From Alphaproteobacteria bacterium (lineage in GTDB: Bacteria; Pseudomonadota; Alphaproteobacteria; Rhizobiales; Devosiaceae), in the NCBI GenBank assembly GCA_018828145.1, contig JAHJWO010000032.1, positions 1 through 64,000 on the forward strand: a stretch of DNA of 64,000 bases, read 5' to 3'. Shown piece after piece: positions 53,521 through 63,347 of this stretch. Positions within the stretch are counted from its first letter, which is position 1. Each line of letters begins with the position of its first letter. Below the pieces are notes generated by a model. It made no database searches. It had not been told where the DNA came from and saw nothing but the letters and a program-made list of their open reading frames with translations. The translations under genes and the position numbers were made by a program.

Positions 53521-56015
53521 GCCAGGATCCGCTTTCCCCCGTCGCCCTGCACAAGGCGCTGACCAGGATCTGGGCAACGCCGCCGGGTTGGGGGCGCCTG
53601 TCCGCGGTGAACCACACGATCCTGGGCAAGCGCTTCATGATGCTGGCCCTGGTGTTCTTCACCATCGGCGGCGTGCTGGCCATGCTGATCCGGGCGCAAT
53701 TGGCCACACCGGGCAGCGCCTTCATCGGGCCCGAACTCTACAACCAGATCTTCACCATGCATGGCACGGTGATGATGTTCCTCTTTGCCATACCGATGTT
53801 CGAGGGCCTTGCCATCTACATGCTGCCCAAGCTGCTGGGCGCGCGCGATCTGGCCTTCCCGCGCATGACGGCCTACGGCTTCTGGTGCTACCTCTTCGGC
53901 GGCATGATCCTGATCGTGGCCATGCTGCTGGGCTATGCGCCCAATGCCGGCTGGTTCATGTATACGCCCCTCTCGTCGGGTACCTATACGCCCGGCATCA
54001 ATGCCGATGTCTGGCTGCTCGGCATCACCTTTGTCGAGATTTCCGCCATTACCGCGGCGGTCGAGATCATCGTCACCATCCTCAAGATGCGCGCGCCCGG
54101 CATGTCGCTGACCCGCATACCGATCTTCGGCTGGTACATGCTGGTTACCGCCACCATGATGCTGATCGGCTTCCCGCCCTTGATCCTGGGTTCGATCCTG
54201 CTCGAAATGGAGCGGGCCTTCGATCTCCCCTATTTCGATCCGACGCGCGGCGGCGATCCGCTGCTCTGGCAGCACCTGTTCTGGCTGTTCGGTCACCCCG
54301 AGGTCTACATCATCTTCCTGCCCGCCGCCGGGGTGCTCTCGACGATCATTCCCACATTCGCGCGGCGCCCGTTGATCGCCTACAACGCCATCATCATCGC
54401 CATCGTGGCCATGGCCTTCCTCAGCTTCGGTCTCTGGGTGCACCACATGTTCACCGTGGGTATTCCCCATCTAGCGCTGGCCTTCTTCTCCGCCGCGAGC
54501 GCGCTGGTGGCCATACCCACCGCCGTGCAGATCTTCGCTTGGATCGGCACGCTCGCGTCCGGCCGGACGAAGTTCGACGTGCCGATGCTCTATGTCATCG
54601 GCTTCTTCATCGTCTTTGTCTGCGGCGGGCTGACCGGCGTCATGCTGGCCATGGTGCCGTTCAACACGCAGGCGCATGACAGCTACTTCGTAGTGGCCCA
54701 TCTGCACTATGTCCTGGTGGGGGGCTTCGTTTTTCCCATGCTGGCGGCGCTCTACTATTGGCTCCCCCATTTCACCGGGCGAACCAGCGTCTATCGCCTC
54801 TCGATCCCCGCCTTCTGGCTGATCCTCATCGGCTTCAACCTGACCTTCTTCCTGATGCACCTGACGGGGCTGATGGGCATGCCGCGCCGCATTTCCACCT
54901 ATCCCTCCAACTGGGGCTGGGACTGGCTCAATCTCCTGTCCTCTGTCGGCGGCTTCCTGATGACCATGGGCTTTGCCCTGGTCCTGGTCGACATCATCAT
55001 GCAGTTCCGCTTCGGTCGCCGTGGCGCCCAAAATCCATGGCGCGCCAGCACCCTGGAATGGGCCATGCCTACCCCGCCGCCCGACTATAATTTCGCCGCG
55101 CTTCCCGCCGTCACCCAGCGTGCCGACCAGCTCGATCCCGATGCCCTGGCGCGGTCCCTGGCGGCGGGCGAGGGCTATCTCGGCTTTGCCCGCGCCGACC
55201 GCCAGGAAACGCTGGGCGTCGACATGATGACCGGGATGCCCGACCAGGTCATCATCCTGCCGCAGCGATCCTTCCTGCCGCTCTGGACTGCGCTGGCCAC
55301 GGGCGTGTTCTTTCTCGGCTTGCTGTTCAAGGTCTACTGGATCGTGCCTCCCGCTGCCGTCGTGGTCATCGCACTGTTCCTGCTCTGGCCGCGCGCGCTC
55401 GGCGCAAGGCGCAATATGGGACCGATAGATATCGGGCAGGGCGAAGCCGTGCCCGCTGATGGCGAGGTGGAGGACAATGTCACCTGGTGGGCATCGCGGG
55501 CCGCCGTCGCGGCCGACGCGACCCTTTATGCGTCGCTCCTGTTTGGCGCGCTCTACCTGGCCGTCGTCGCCCCAGGCTGGGACGGCCCGGCACCGGCCAC
55601 CAACTGGCTCCCGGCCATCGGCCTCGCCACGGCCTTCGGCGCCAGCGTTCTGGCGCGCCGGGCGCGCCGGCTCAATCAAGCGGGCGATTCTCCCTATCGA
55701 TGGCTCCTTGGCGGCGCGGCCCTGGCTGGCCTTACCGCGCTAGCCTGCGTGACCGGCATGGTCCTGCTGGGCGATGCCACCACGCATGCCAACCTGGCCT
55801 TGCGCTTTGCGCTCTACGCCTACTGTGCCATCCACGCCGGCATCGCCATGCTGATCATGGCGCATGCCGCATGGCGCTGGCGCGAGGGCTTTGTATCGGC
55901 GGTCCGGGCGACGGACCTGCGCCTCTCGGTGCTATGGACCGACTATGCCGCGCTGGCATTGCTGCCGGCCTGGGCCCTGATGGTGCTCCTCGCCAGATCG
56001 GGCGGCGCCGCATGA
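53517..56015 (+). CDS. coxN: Fused cytochrome c oxidase subunits I and III
   Basis: An 832-aa protein: residues about 1-560 are a 12-helix subunit I and about 650-832 are subunit III helices. Haem-copper ligands are intact: HGTVMMF, FGHPEVYI (His-Tyr crosslink pair, with the gating Glu), WVHHMFTVG and VAHLHYVLVGG. The D-channel Asp is kept in GARDLAFPR. The K-channel lysine, normally in TGIKVFSW, is Q (TAVQIFAW). The subunit resembles CoxN-type oxidases. It overlaps the next small gene by 4 bp. Confidence 0.9.
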   Translation: MSQDPLSPVALHKALTRIWATPPGWGRLSAVNHTILGKRFMMLALVFFTIGGVLAMLIRAQLATPGSAFIGPELYNQIFTMHGTVMMFLFAIPMFEGLAIYMLPKLLGARDLAFPRMTAYGFWCYLFGGMILIVAMLLGYAPNAGWFMYTPLSSGTYTPGINADVWLLGITFVEISAITAAVEIIVTILKMRAPGMSLTRIPIFGWYMLVTATMMLIGFPPLILGSILLEMERAFDLPYFDPTRGGDPLLWQHLFWLFGHPEVYIIFLPAAGVLSTIIPTFARRPLIAYNAIIIAIVAMAFLSFGLWVHHMFTVGIPHLALAFFSAASALVAIPTAVQIFAWIGTLASGRTKFDVPMLYVIGFFIVFVCGGLTGVMLAMVPFNTQAHDSYFVVAHLHYVLVGGFVFPMLAALYYWLPHFTGRTSVYRLSIPAFWLILIGFNLTFFLMHLTGLMGMPRRISTYPSNWGWDWLNLLSSVGGFLMTMGFALVLVDIIMQFRFGRRGAQNPWRASTLEWAMPTPPPDYNFAALPAVTQRADQLDPDALARSLAAGEGYLGFARADRQETLGVDMMTGMPDQVIILPQRSFLPLWTALATGVFFLGLLFKVYWIVPPAAVVVIALFLLWPRALGARRNMGPIDIGQGEAVPADGEVEDNVTWWASRAAVAADATLYASLLFGALYLAVVAPGWDGPAPATNWLPAIGLATAFGASVLARRARRLNQAGDSPYRWLLGGAALAGLTALACVTGMVLLGDATTHANLALRFALYAYCAIHAGIAMLIMAHAAWRWREGFVSAVRATDLRLSVLWTDYAALALLPAWALMVLLARSGGAA

Positions 56016-56326
56016 TCCGCCACCTGTGGCCATTGCTGGCTGGCTTCACGCTGTGGGCGCTGGCCTTCATCCTGCTTTATGCCTTGCAGTATCTGGGCTG
56101 CTACTTCGGCTGGGCGCCCGCTGCGCACCGGACCGCGCTCGTGGTCGGCTACGTTATGTCTCTTGCTGCCCTGGCTGGCGCGCTGCTTGTTCAACTTGCT
56201 TTGCTGCGCCGGCGCGGCTCAGCTGCGACGTCGCTTGACCGCATCGGCATCGGGGCCACCATTGCGGCCCTGGCCGCCACCGCCGTTACCTTCGGCCCGA
56301 CCCTCCTGGCATCCGCCTGCATCTAG
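56012..56326 (+). CDS. Small membrane protein of oxidase cluster (CoxP-like)
   Basis: A 104-aa protein with about three hydrophobic segments: MIRHLWPLLAGFTLWALAF, a middle span and IGATIAALAATAVTFGPTLL. The start overlaps the oxidase stop codon as ATGA. By position it corresponds to the last gene of coxMNOP-type clusters, perhaps an accessory or subunit IV-like protein. It has no strong motif. Confidence 0.65.
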   Translation: MIRHLWPLLAGFTLWALAFILLYALQYLGCYFGWAPAAHRTALVVGYVMSLAALAGALLVQLALLRRRGSAATSLDRIGIGATIAALAATAVTFGPTLLASACI

Positions 56327-56406
56327 GCAATGCCGGCCTTCTGCTGCGTGCATATCTGCCGCAAGGCCTGTTGCAGCGCCGTCGCGGCGCCATTAGGTTC
56401 GCGCGC

Positions 56407-56763
56407 ATGAGCACCCCGCAATTTGTCTACAAGATCGCCACCGAAGCCGCTTTTGGTCCTGCCCGCGGCGCCGGGCACTTTACCGGCATGCCGATCGACG
56501 CACTCGATGGCTATATGCATTTCTCCACCGCCGAACAGCTGCGCGAGACGCTTCGGCTGCATTTTGCCGGCCAGGATGGACTGGTGCTGCTTGCCGTGCG
56601 CTGTGCCGATCTCGGCCAGCGGCTGGTGTGGGAGCCCTCCCGCGGTGGTGCGCTCTTTCCCCACCTCTATGGCGGGCCGCTGCCGACAACCGCCATCGCC
56701 TGGGAGGCGCCGCTCAGCGTTGCCGCCGATGGCACCTGTACCCTGCCCGAGGCCGTCCAATGA
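56407..56763 (+). CDS. DUF952 domain protein
   Basis: A 118-aa soluble protein with the DUF952 pattern: VYKIATEAAFG, then DGYMHFSTAEQLRETLRLHFAGQ, ending with LPHLYGGPL-like FPHLYGGPLPTTAI. Function is not established. Its stop codon overlaps the pyrD start by 4 bp, an arrangement common in alphaproteobacteria. Confidence 0.88.
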   Translation: MSTPQFVYKIATEAAFGPARGAGHFTGMPIDALDGYMHFSTAEQLRETLRLHFAGQDGLVLLAVRCADLGQRLVWEPSRGGALFPHLYGGPLPTTAIAWEAPLSVAADGTCTLPEAVQ

Positions 56764-57872
56764 TATTCTCCGCGCTCTCTCCGCTGCTGCGCATCCCGGC
56801 GCTGTCGGGCCTCACGCGCGAAGCCCTGCTCAAGATGGACCCCGAAACCGCCCATGGCGCGACCATCGCTGCCCTTCGCCTGGGCCTGGCCCCCGAGCAG
56901 TCCCACGCCGACGGGGCAGAATTGCGCACCACGCTCTGTGGCCTGGAGCTTGCCAATCCGATCGGCATGGCTGCCGGCTTTGACAAGAATGCCGAAGTGG
57001 CGCGGCCGCTGGCGCTCATGGGCTTCGGCATGGTCGAGATCGGCACCGTGACCCCGCGTCCGCAGGTCGGCAACCCCAAGCCCCGCCTGTTCCGCATCGC
57101 TGCGGCAGAAGGCGTCATCAACCGCATGGGTTTCAACAATGAGGGGCATGACGCCGTCTTTGCCCGGCTCAAGGGGCAACGCGTGCCGGCGGCCCTGGGG
57201 GTCAATATCGGTGCCAACAAGGACAGTTCGGACTTCGTCGCCGACTACGTGCTGGGCGTTACCCGCTTTGCCGACCTGGCCGATTATCTGACGGTCAATG
57301 TCTCCTCGCCCAATACGCCGGGCCTGCGCAATCTCCAGGCCGACGAGGCGCTGCGGCGCCTGCTGGGCGAGGTCCTGGCCGCCCGCGCCAAGGCCAAGAC
57401 GCGGGTGCCCGTCTTCCTCAAGATCGCGCCCGATCTCGATGAGGCCGCGCTCGACACCATTGCCGCTGTCGTGCTGTCCACCGATCTCGATGGCCTGATC
57501 ATCTCCAACACGACGATCACCCGCGATGCGGTCGCCGGCCTCGAAAATGCCGACGAAACCGGTGGCCTGTCGGGCAAGCCGCTGTTCGACCTTTCGACGC
57601 AGCGCCTCGCGCAGATGCGCCAGCGCGTCGGAGCCCTGCCCATCATTGGCGTCGGCGGCATCCACTCACCGCAAACGGCGCTGGCCAAGATCCAGGCCGG
57701 CGCCAACGCCATCCAGCTCTATTCGGCCATGGTGTTCGGCGGGCTCGACCTGCTCGATCGCCTCAAGCGGGGGCTGGTCGCCGCCGTCCGCGCCCAGGGC
57801 AACACCAATATCGCGCAACTGGTGGGCCAGGACACCGATGACTGGGCCGCAGGCCGCGGCAAAATCGGCTAG
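56760..57872 (+). CDS. pyrD: Dihydroorotate dehydrogenase (quinone), class 2
   Basis: A 370-aa membrane-associated flavoenzyme of pyrimidine synthesis that reduces ubiquinone. An N-terminal amphipathic extension is present. The FMN-binding barrel has NPIGMAAGFDKNAEV, EIGTVTPRPQVGNPKPRLFR, the catalytic Ser segment TVNVSSPNTPGLR and IIGVGGI. It overlaps the DUF952 gene by 4 bp and is convergent with the response regulator through CTAG. Confidence 0.95.
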   Translation: MIFSALSPLLRIPALSGLTREALLKMDPETAHGATIAALRLGLAPEQSHADGAELRTTLCGLELANPIGMAAGFDKNAEVARPLALMGFGMVEIGTVTPRPQVGNPKPRLFRIAAAEGVINRMGFNNEGHDAVFARLKGQRVPAALGVNIGANKDSSDFVADYVLGVTRFADLADYLTVNVSSPNTPGLRNLQADEALRRLLGEVLAARAKAKTRVPVFLKIAPDLDEAALDTIAAVVLSTDLDGLIISNTTITRDAVAGLENADETGGLSGKPLFDLSTQRLAQMRQRVGALPIIGVGGIHSPQTALAKIQAGANAIQLYSAMVFGGLDLLDRLKRGLVAAVRAQGNTNIAQLVGQDTDDWAAGRGKIG

Positions 57873-58540
57873 GGCTTTTCCGCGCCGGTCGAGAACAGCG
57901 CCTCGAACTGGCCATCCTCGATGCGCGCCGCGGCGATGACCGCCTGGGTGCGGCTGTCGACATCGAGCTTCTGCAGGATGGCCGAGACATGGGCCTTCAC
58001 CGTCGCCTCGGAAATCGAGAGCTCATAGGCGATCTGCTTGTTCATCAGCCCGTCGCTGAGCATCATCAGCACGCGGACCTGCTGTGGCGTCAGCGTCGAC
58101 AGGCGCCGCATCAGCGCGGTATGGTCATCGTCGCCGCCCAGCGTCGTGCCCTCGGGCACGAAGACCTCTCCGGAAAGCACCATCTCGATGGCGCGGCGGA
58201 TTTCCGTCGGGCCCACCGATTTGTGAAGATAGCCGGCCGCGCCCAGCTCGAACGCCCGGCGCACCACGGTACTGTCCTCGACGGCCGAGATGATCATCAC
58301 CGGAATGTCGGGATATTGCGCGCGCAGCAGCAACAGCCCCGAAAAGCCCCTGACGCCGGGCATGTTGAGATCAAGCAGGACCAGGTCACAGTCCCTGTCC
58401 GCGTCGAGTGCCGCGCTGAGACTGGCCAGATCGCCTGCTTCCTCGACGCTCACCGTGGCGTCTCCGCCGGCCAGGGTCTGTCGCAGGGCCGCGCGGAACA
58501 GCGGATGATCGTCGACGATGATGATGCGGCGGCGGGTCAT
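57869..58540 (-). CDS. NarL/FixJ-type response regulator
   Basis: A 223-aa protein with a receiver domain (VDDHPLFRAAL, Asp in LVLLDLNMPGVRG, Lys in YLHKSVG) and a C-terminal LuxR HTH (LTPQQVRVLMMLSDGLMNKQIAYELSISEATVKAHV). ATG 58540 begins MTRRRIIIVDD; the upstream 24 residues look non-native. No histidine kinase is adjacent, so the input is unknown. Confidence 0.9.
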   Translation of the reverse strand: MTRRRIIIVDDHPLFRAALRQTLAGGDATVSVEEAGDLASLSAALDADRDCDLVLLDLNMPGVRGFSGLLLLRAQYPDIPVMIISAVEDSTVVRRAFELGAAGYLHKSVGPTEIRRAIEMVLSGEVFVPEGTTLGGDDDHTALMRRLSTLTPQQVRVLMMLSDGLMNKQIAYELSISEATVKAHVSAILQKLDVDSRTQAVIAAARIEDGQFEALFSTGAEKP

Positions 58541-58746
58541 GTGACGTGCGGCTCCTCGTGGCGCGGTCCCGGGAACGTGAGCCCCCGATTCGACCGCCTC
58601 ATGCCCACACAATCAGGTCAGCGGGCCCTTTGCTCTTGCATATTGCGGCAATACTTAACGGGTTCTTTACCATGTTTTCCCAAGAGTAACCGTCATACCT
58701 TCGTGTTGAATCGCGAGGGGTCCGCCTTTTATGACAGGGACTGACA
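58541..58746. promoter_or_regulatory. podJ-like gene control region
   Basis: This 206-bp region holds two GANTC sites (58587 and 58708) and a CtrA-like motif TTAA-N7-TTTAC at 58655-58670, one mismatch from TTAA-N7-TTAAC. In Caulobacter, podJ is controlled by GcrA, DnaA and CtrA. The same regulation is inferred here. Confidence 0.45.
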
Positions 58747-61700
58747 ATGGCCCGCGCCTACGCAAACCCGGATATGTCCGACCCGGCCGACGAGCCGCAG
58801 CCGGGTGAGTGGCAGGCCCTGCGGGGTGAACTCGTCGCCCTGCTCGATCAGGTCGAGGGGCGCTATTCCCGCGTCGAGCAATCCGAACCGGAACTGACCG
58901 GCATTACCCGCCGCGTTCGCAACCTGCGCGACCAGGTCGTGGGCCCTGAGCCCGCCGTGCGTCGCCGCGAGGCGCTGCGCACCGTCAAGCGGGCGGTCGA
59001 CCGCTTCAGCGAACGCGACGAGGCTGCGCTGGACGATGATCAGGATCCGCTGAGCAGCGCCATTGCCGAAATCCGCGCCCGCCAGGGTTCGGCGCCGGCC
59101 GCCGCGCTCGGCCGCCGCCCGCGCGACATGCCCGAATTCCGCCAGTTGAGCTCCCTGGTCAGCGGCCTGTCGGGCCGGCTGGGGCATCTCGAGGAAGAAC
59201 TGCGCTCCCAGCGCGCCAGCAATGGCAGCGTCAACGAGGTTGCCAGCCAGGTCGAGCAGCTGACCCATGTGGTTGAACTGCTGGCCGGCGCCGTGGGCGA
59301 AACCGGGCAGGTCAAGCGGCTGGAGTCCCAGATCGGCGCCCTTGCCGTCCTGATCGAGGAGGGCTCCAGGGTCGACCTTTCGGCGATCAACCAGCGACTT
59401 GACGATGTTTCGACCACAGTCGGCAAGCTGGCCGAACTGCAGGCCGAGCAGATGGAGCGCGAGATTTCGCGCGACGCCCGGAAGGGTGATGGGCTGGCTC
59501 CGGCCATGCACGCCATCGAAAAGAGCGTCCGCAACGTCTACGACCGGATCGACTCCATCGAGAAGAACGTCACCCTGTCGTCGGGTGAGTTCGAGCGCCT
59601 GACCTCCGAAATGGCAGCCTTTACCCGGATGATGCGCGACCGCGAGGCGGCGCCTGACACGCTGGTGGCCAAGGTCGATGCCTTGTCGTCGCGCATTGGC
59701 AGCCTCGACGCATCCAATGGCGATGTGGCCGGTCTCAAGCAGGATATTGCGGCGCTGCGTGATGCGGTCATGGCCGGCATGGAGCCGCGCTTCCTGCGCA
59801 TCGAAAGCCAGATCGAGGCGCTGTCCGACCGCATGGCGCCGGGCGACACCGTCCAGGTCGAGAACCAGCTCAAGCAGCTCATGCAGCGCATGGATGAGGC
59901 CGGCGCCCAGCTCAACGGCCTGGCCAAGCTCTATTCCACCCAGTCGGACCCCGCTGATCTGGAAGCCATGGCGACCCTGGTTGCCGAGCGCACCAGCGAT
60001 GCGGTGACCCGCAAGGCGCCGGCGCCGGTGGCCATGTTCGGTCCCGATAGCCTCAAGAGCATCGAAGACCGGCTGACCGGCCTGATCAAGTCGGCCGGCA
60101 AGACGCCGGACTACGAGGCGCTCGCTGCCATGGTAGCCGAGCGGACGTCGGAAGCCGTCGCCAAGTCGGCCCCGCCCGCTCGGGCCGGTGGCGACATCAG
60201 CGACGAAAGCCTCGGCGCACTCGAAAAGCGCATGGCCGCCCTGTTCAACACCGCCGGCAAGGACACCGCTGAACGCCTGACACGGCTCGAAGCCGCCCTG
60301 GCGGGTCGCAACGGCGCTGCCGACCCGGTAGTCCCGGCCCGCTCCACCGCTGCCATCGCTGCATCGGCACCAGCCGAAGAAACCTCCGACGAAGAGCGCA
60401 GCCGGTTTGACGCCATGCTGACGGCTCTCTCCGGACCACGCTCCCCGGCCAAGAGCGATCGCATGCCGGTCAATCCGGTGGATGATGCGCCGCTGATTGA
60501 TCCCGGCTTCAAGGACAGTGGCCCGGTTCGGGCTGCGCTCGACGCCAAGGCCAGTATTCAGGCCAAGCCGGCCGCTGTCGAATCCAGGGCGCCCGCGCGT
60601 CCGGTCTTTGATCCGGGTACCGCCGAGCGTCCGCCCCCGCCACAGTCGAGCTTTGCCAAGACCGGGCCTGATCCCTTCGTGCCAACGGCACCGGTCGCGC
60701 CGCCGGTGCCCGAGGCTCCCCCCAGCCAGAACGGCACCAGCACATTCGTTGCTGCCGCACGCCGGGCCCAGCGCGCGCGCCAGGATGCTTCGGCACCTGC
60801 CGCCGCCGGCAGCAACTCGCTGATCGGCCGGGCTCTTGCCCGCGTCATGCCCAGCCAGCCCGCCGTGGCGCCTGCCGACGAGACGGCAGCGGCACCGGTC
60901 GCCAAGGGCAAGCCGGAAAAACCGGCCAAGCCGGTCAAGGAAAAGAAGCCCGCCAAGTCCGAAGCGCCCGCCGTGGCGCCGGTTTTCGGACCGGAGAATG
61001 AGGAAGCCGCCGCCCCGCAGCAGAGCTTTCTGACCCGCCATCGCCGTCCGCTCCTGCTGGCGGCGACCCTGGTGGCCGTCTCCATGCTGGCGCTCAATCT
61101 GGTTATCCAGCGCATGGAAACCGACGCCCCGCAGCCGGCGCCGGCTGAGCCCGTCATGGACGCCACGTCCGACGATGTGTCCTTCGTGCGGCCCGAGCCG
61201 CGCGTCATCGACATGATCGACAGCACTGCCACCGGCTCGATCAATCCGGGCGAGGCCATGAGCTTCACCAAGCCGGTCGCCACGACGCCAATGCCCCAGA
61301 CCCTCCTGGCAACATCAGCGACCCCGGCAGAAGCCGTGCCACTCGATCTCCCCACCGAGACGGCGCCGGAAACCACCGGCAGCATTCCCGTCGCCGCCGC
61401 AGGCAGTGCCGAAACCTTTGAAATGCCGGCCGAAACCGTCGGCCCGCTGGAGCTGCGCCAGGCCGCCGCCAATGGTGATCCGCGCGCCCAGTTCGAAATC
61501 GGCGCTATCTTCACCGAGGGGCGCGCTGTCCCCCAGGACTATGTCGAAGCCGCAAAGTGGTATGAGCGCTCGGCCGCCCAAGGCTTCGTGCCGGCCCAGT
61601 ATCGCCTGGGCAACCTCTATGAAGCCGGGCAGGGCGTCGACAAGGACATCGAGATCGCCAAGCTCTGGTACCAGCGCGGCGCCGAGGCCGGCAACCGCAT

Positions 61701-62271
61701 GGCCATGCATAACCTGGCCGCGCTCTATGCCGGTGGCCTGCTCGGCGAGCAGGAGTTCGAGACGGCGGCCGAGTGGTTCGCACAGGCTGCCGCGCGCGGC
61801 ATGACCGACAGCCAGTTCAACCTCGGCATGCTCTATGCCCGCGGCCTGGGCGTGCAGCAGGATTTCGAGCAGTCCTACAAGTGGTTCTCCCTCGCTGCCC
61901 GCAATGGCGATGCCGATGCCAGCGAAGCCCGCGACGACATTGCCAAGTCGCTGAGCGCCGAGGCAGTCGGACGCATTGCCGATGAAATCGCGGCGTGGAA
62001 AGCCGAACCACTCGACCTGGCCGCCAATTTCGCCCCGCTGGGCACATGGTCCACCTCTTTCGACCCGGGTGAAGTCATCACCACCAAGGATGTCGTGGCC
62101 AAGGTGCAGATGGCCCTCACCAAGCTCGGTTTCGATGTTGGCGTGCCCGACGGCCTGGCCGGTCCCAAGACGGCCGAAGCCATCAAGGCCTTCGAGCGCA
62201 GCACCGGTATGACCGAGAGCGGCGCCATCAATCCACGCCTCCTGGCTGTCCTCGGCAGCCAGCCGGTCTGA
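58747..62271 (+). CDS. podJ: PodJ-like polar localisation factor
   Basis: A 1174-aa inner-membrane protein. The cytoplasmic part has coiled coils (about 1-420) and a Pro/Ala-rich linker (420-760). One membrane span lies at about 768-788 (PLLLAATLVAVSMLALNLVI). The periplasmic part has about four Sel1 repeats (900-1060, for example AAKWYERSAAQGFVPAQY) and a peptidoglycan-binding domain (about 1111-1170, VQMALTKLGFDVGVPDGLAGP). This order matches PodJ of Caulobacter and Agrobacterium, which organises the new pole. A general Sel1/PG-binding protein is the alternative. Confidence 0.85.
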   Translation: MARAYANPDMSDPADEPQPGEWQALRGELVALLDQVEGRYSRVEQSEPELTGITRRVRNLRDQVVGPEPAVRRREALRTVKRAVDRFSERDEAALDDDQDPLSSAIAEIRARQGSAPAAALGRRPRDMPEFRQLSSLVSGLSGRLGHLEEELRSQRASNGSVNEVASQVEQLTHVVELLAGAVGETGQVKRLESQIGALAVLIEEGSRVDLSAINQRLDDVSTTVGKLAELQAEQMEREISRDARKGDGLAPAMHAIEKSVRNVYDRIDSIEKNVTLSSGEFERLTSEMAAFTRMMRDREAAPDTLVAKVDALSSRIGSLDASNGDVAGLKQDIAALRDAVMAGMEPRFLRIESQIEALSDRMAPGDTVQVENQLKQLMQRMDEAGAQLNGLAKLYSTQSDPADLEAMATLVAERTSDAVTRKAPAPVAMFGPDSLKSIEDRLTGLIKSAGKTPDYEALAAMVAERTSEAVAKSAPPARAGGDISDESLGALEKRMAALFNTAGKDTAERLTRLEAALAGRNGAADPVVPARSTAAIAASAPAEETSDEERSRFDAMLTALSGPRSPAKSDRMPVNPVDDAPLIDPGFKDSGPVRAALDAKASIQAKPAAVESRAPARPVFDPGTAERPPPPQSSFAKTGPDPFVPTAPVAPPVPEAPPSQNGTSTFVAAARRAQRARQDASAPAAAGSNSLIGRALARVMPSQPAVAPADETAAAPVAKGKPEKPAKPVKEKKPAKSEAPAVAPVFGPENEEAAAPQQSFLTRHRRPLLLAATLVAVSMLALNLVIQRMETDAPQPAPAEPVMDATSDDVSFVRPEPRVIDMIDSTATGSINPGEAMSFTKPVATTPMPQTLLATSATPAEAVPLDLPTETAPETTGSIPVAAAGSAETFEMPAETVGPLELRQAAANGDPRAQFEIGAIFTEGRAVPQDYVEAAKWYERSAAQGFVPAQYRLGNLYEAGQGVDKDIEIAKLWYQRGAEAGNRMAMHNLAALYAGGLLGEQEFETAAEWFAQAAARGMTDSQFNLGMLYARGLGVQQDFEQSYKWFSLAARNGDADASEARDDIAKSLSAEAVGRIADEIAAWKAEPLDLAANFAPLGTWSTSFDPGEVITTKDVVAKVQMALTKLGFDVGVPDGLAGPKTAEAIKAFERSTGMTESGAINPRLLAVLGSQPV

Positions 62272-62325
62272 CACCAAAGTGTCGTTTGACACCGCTGGGG
62301 CGCGGTCCTAAAGCCCAATTATCAA

Positions 62326-62352
62326 GGTTCCCGCCTTCGGGCGGGAGCCTTT
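62326..62352 (+). terminator. Terminator after podJ-like gene
   Basis: GGTTCCCGCC and GGCGGGAGCC form a 10-bp stem (one G-T pair) closed by a TTCG tetraloop, followed by TTT. It starts about 55 bp after the stop codon. Confidence 0.75.
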
Positions 62353-62420
62353 GACCTATTGTTGACGTACGATCCTGTAAGCTCGTGCGGTCTAAAGTGT
62401 TTTCTTGAACGGATCCGGTC

Positions 62421-63347
62421 TTGCAGGTCTATCTGCCGATCGCTGAAATGTCGGTGAACCTCTTCTTTCTCGTGGGGATCGGAGGGGCGGTCGGCTTTCT
62501 GTCCGGATTGTTCGGCGTTGGTGGCGGCTTCCTGCTGACGCCATTGCTGATCTTTTCCGGCGTTCCAGCACCCGTGGCCGTGGCATCCGTCACCGGCCAG
62601 GTCGTGGCTGCCTCCACCTCCGGCGCCCTTGCGCATTATCGACGCGGCGCCATCGACCTGCATCTGGCGCTCTATCTCGTGCTGTCAGGGGTCATCGGCG
62701 CCTTTGGCGGCGTCGCCGCCTTTGCCCTGCTGCGCGATGCCGGCCAGCTCGATCTGGTCATTTCCCTCGGCTTCCTGGTGCTGCTCGGCTTCGTCGGCGT
62801 GCTGATGCTGATCGAGTCCACCCGCTCCATTCTCAAGCAGCGCAAGGGCATCGTGGTGCGCGAGCGCCTGCCCAATCAGCACAATTGGATTCACGGCCTG
62901 CCCATGCGGGTCCGGTTCAAGAAGTCGCGGCTCTATATCAGCGTCCTGCCGGTGCTGATCATTGGCCTGTTCATCGGCTTTGTGGGCTCGCTGCTGGGTA
63001 TTGGTGGCGGCTTTATCATGGTGCCGGCACTGGTCTATCTGCTGCGTGTGCCCGGCAATGTCGTCATCGGCACCTCGCTGGCGCAGGTGGTGGCGATGAT
63101 GGCGGCGACGACGGTGCTGCATGCCGTCCAAAGCCAGAGCGTCGATATCCTGCTCGCCTTCTGCCTCATGGTGGGTGGCACGGCCGGCGCCCAGTTCGGC
63201 GCCTCGGCTGGCAAATATCTGCGCGGCGAGCAGTTGCGGGGCCTTCTGGCGCTGCTGGTTCTGGCCGTGGCGATCCGCTTCGGCCTGTCGCTGGTGCTGA
63301 CCCCTGCCGACCCCTTCACCATGGCCGTGTTGGGGGGCAGCCAGTGA
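62421..63347 (+). CDS. Sulfite exporter TauE/SafE family protein
   Basis: A 308-aa polytopic membrane protein with about eight hydrophobic spans. The two repeated TSUP motifs are GFLSGLFGVGGGFLLTPLL near the N-terminus and GSLLGIGGGFIMVPALVYLL in the second half. The start is TTG 62421; ATG 62448 is an alternative. Its stop codon overlaps the next gene as GTGA. Substrate could be sulfite, sulfoacetate or another organic anion. Confidence 0.88.
   Translation: MQVYLPIAEMSVNLFFLVGIGGAVGFLSGLFGVGGGFLLTPLLIFSGVPAPVAVASVTGQVVAASTSGALAHYRRGAIDLHLALYLVLSGVIGAFGGVAAFALLRDAGQLDLVISLGFLVLLGFVGVLMLIESTRSILKQRKGIVVRERLPNQHNWIHGLPMRVRFKKSRLYISVLPVLIIGLFIGFVGSLLGIGGGFIMVPALVYLLRVPGNVVIGTSLAQVVAMMAATTVLHAVQSQSVDILLAFCLMVGGTAGAQFGASAGKYLRGEQLRGLLALLVLAVAIRFGLSLVLTPADPFTMAVLGGSQ

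Noticed and set aside
58729..61041. A 770-aa minus-strand open frame opposite the podJ-like gene
   Set aside because: Composition is low-complexity His/Gly/Arg/Leu typical of antisense frames. The plus strand has the coherent PodJ-like domain order.
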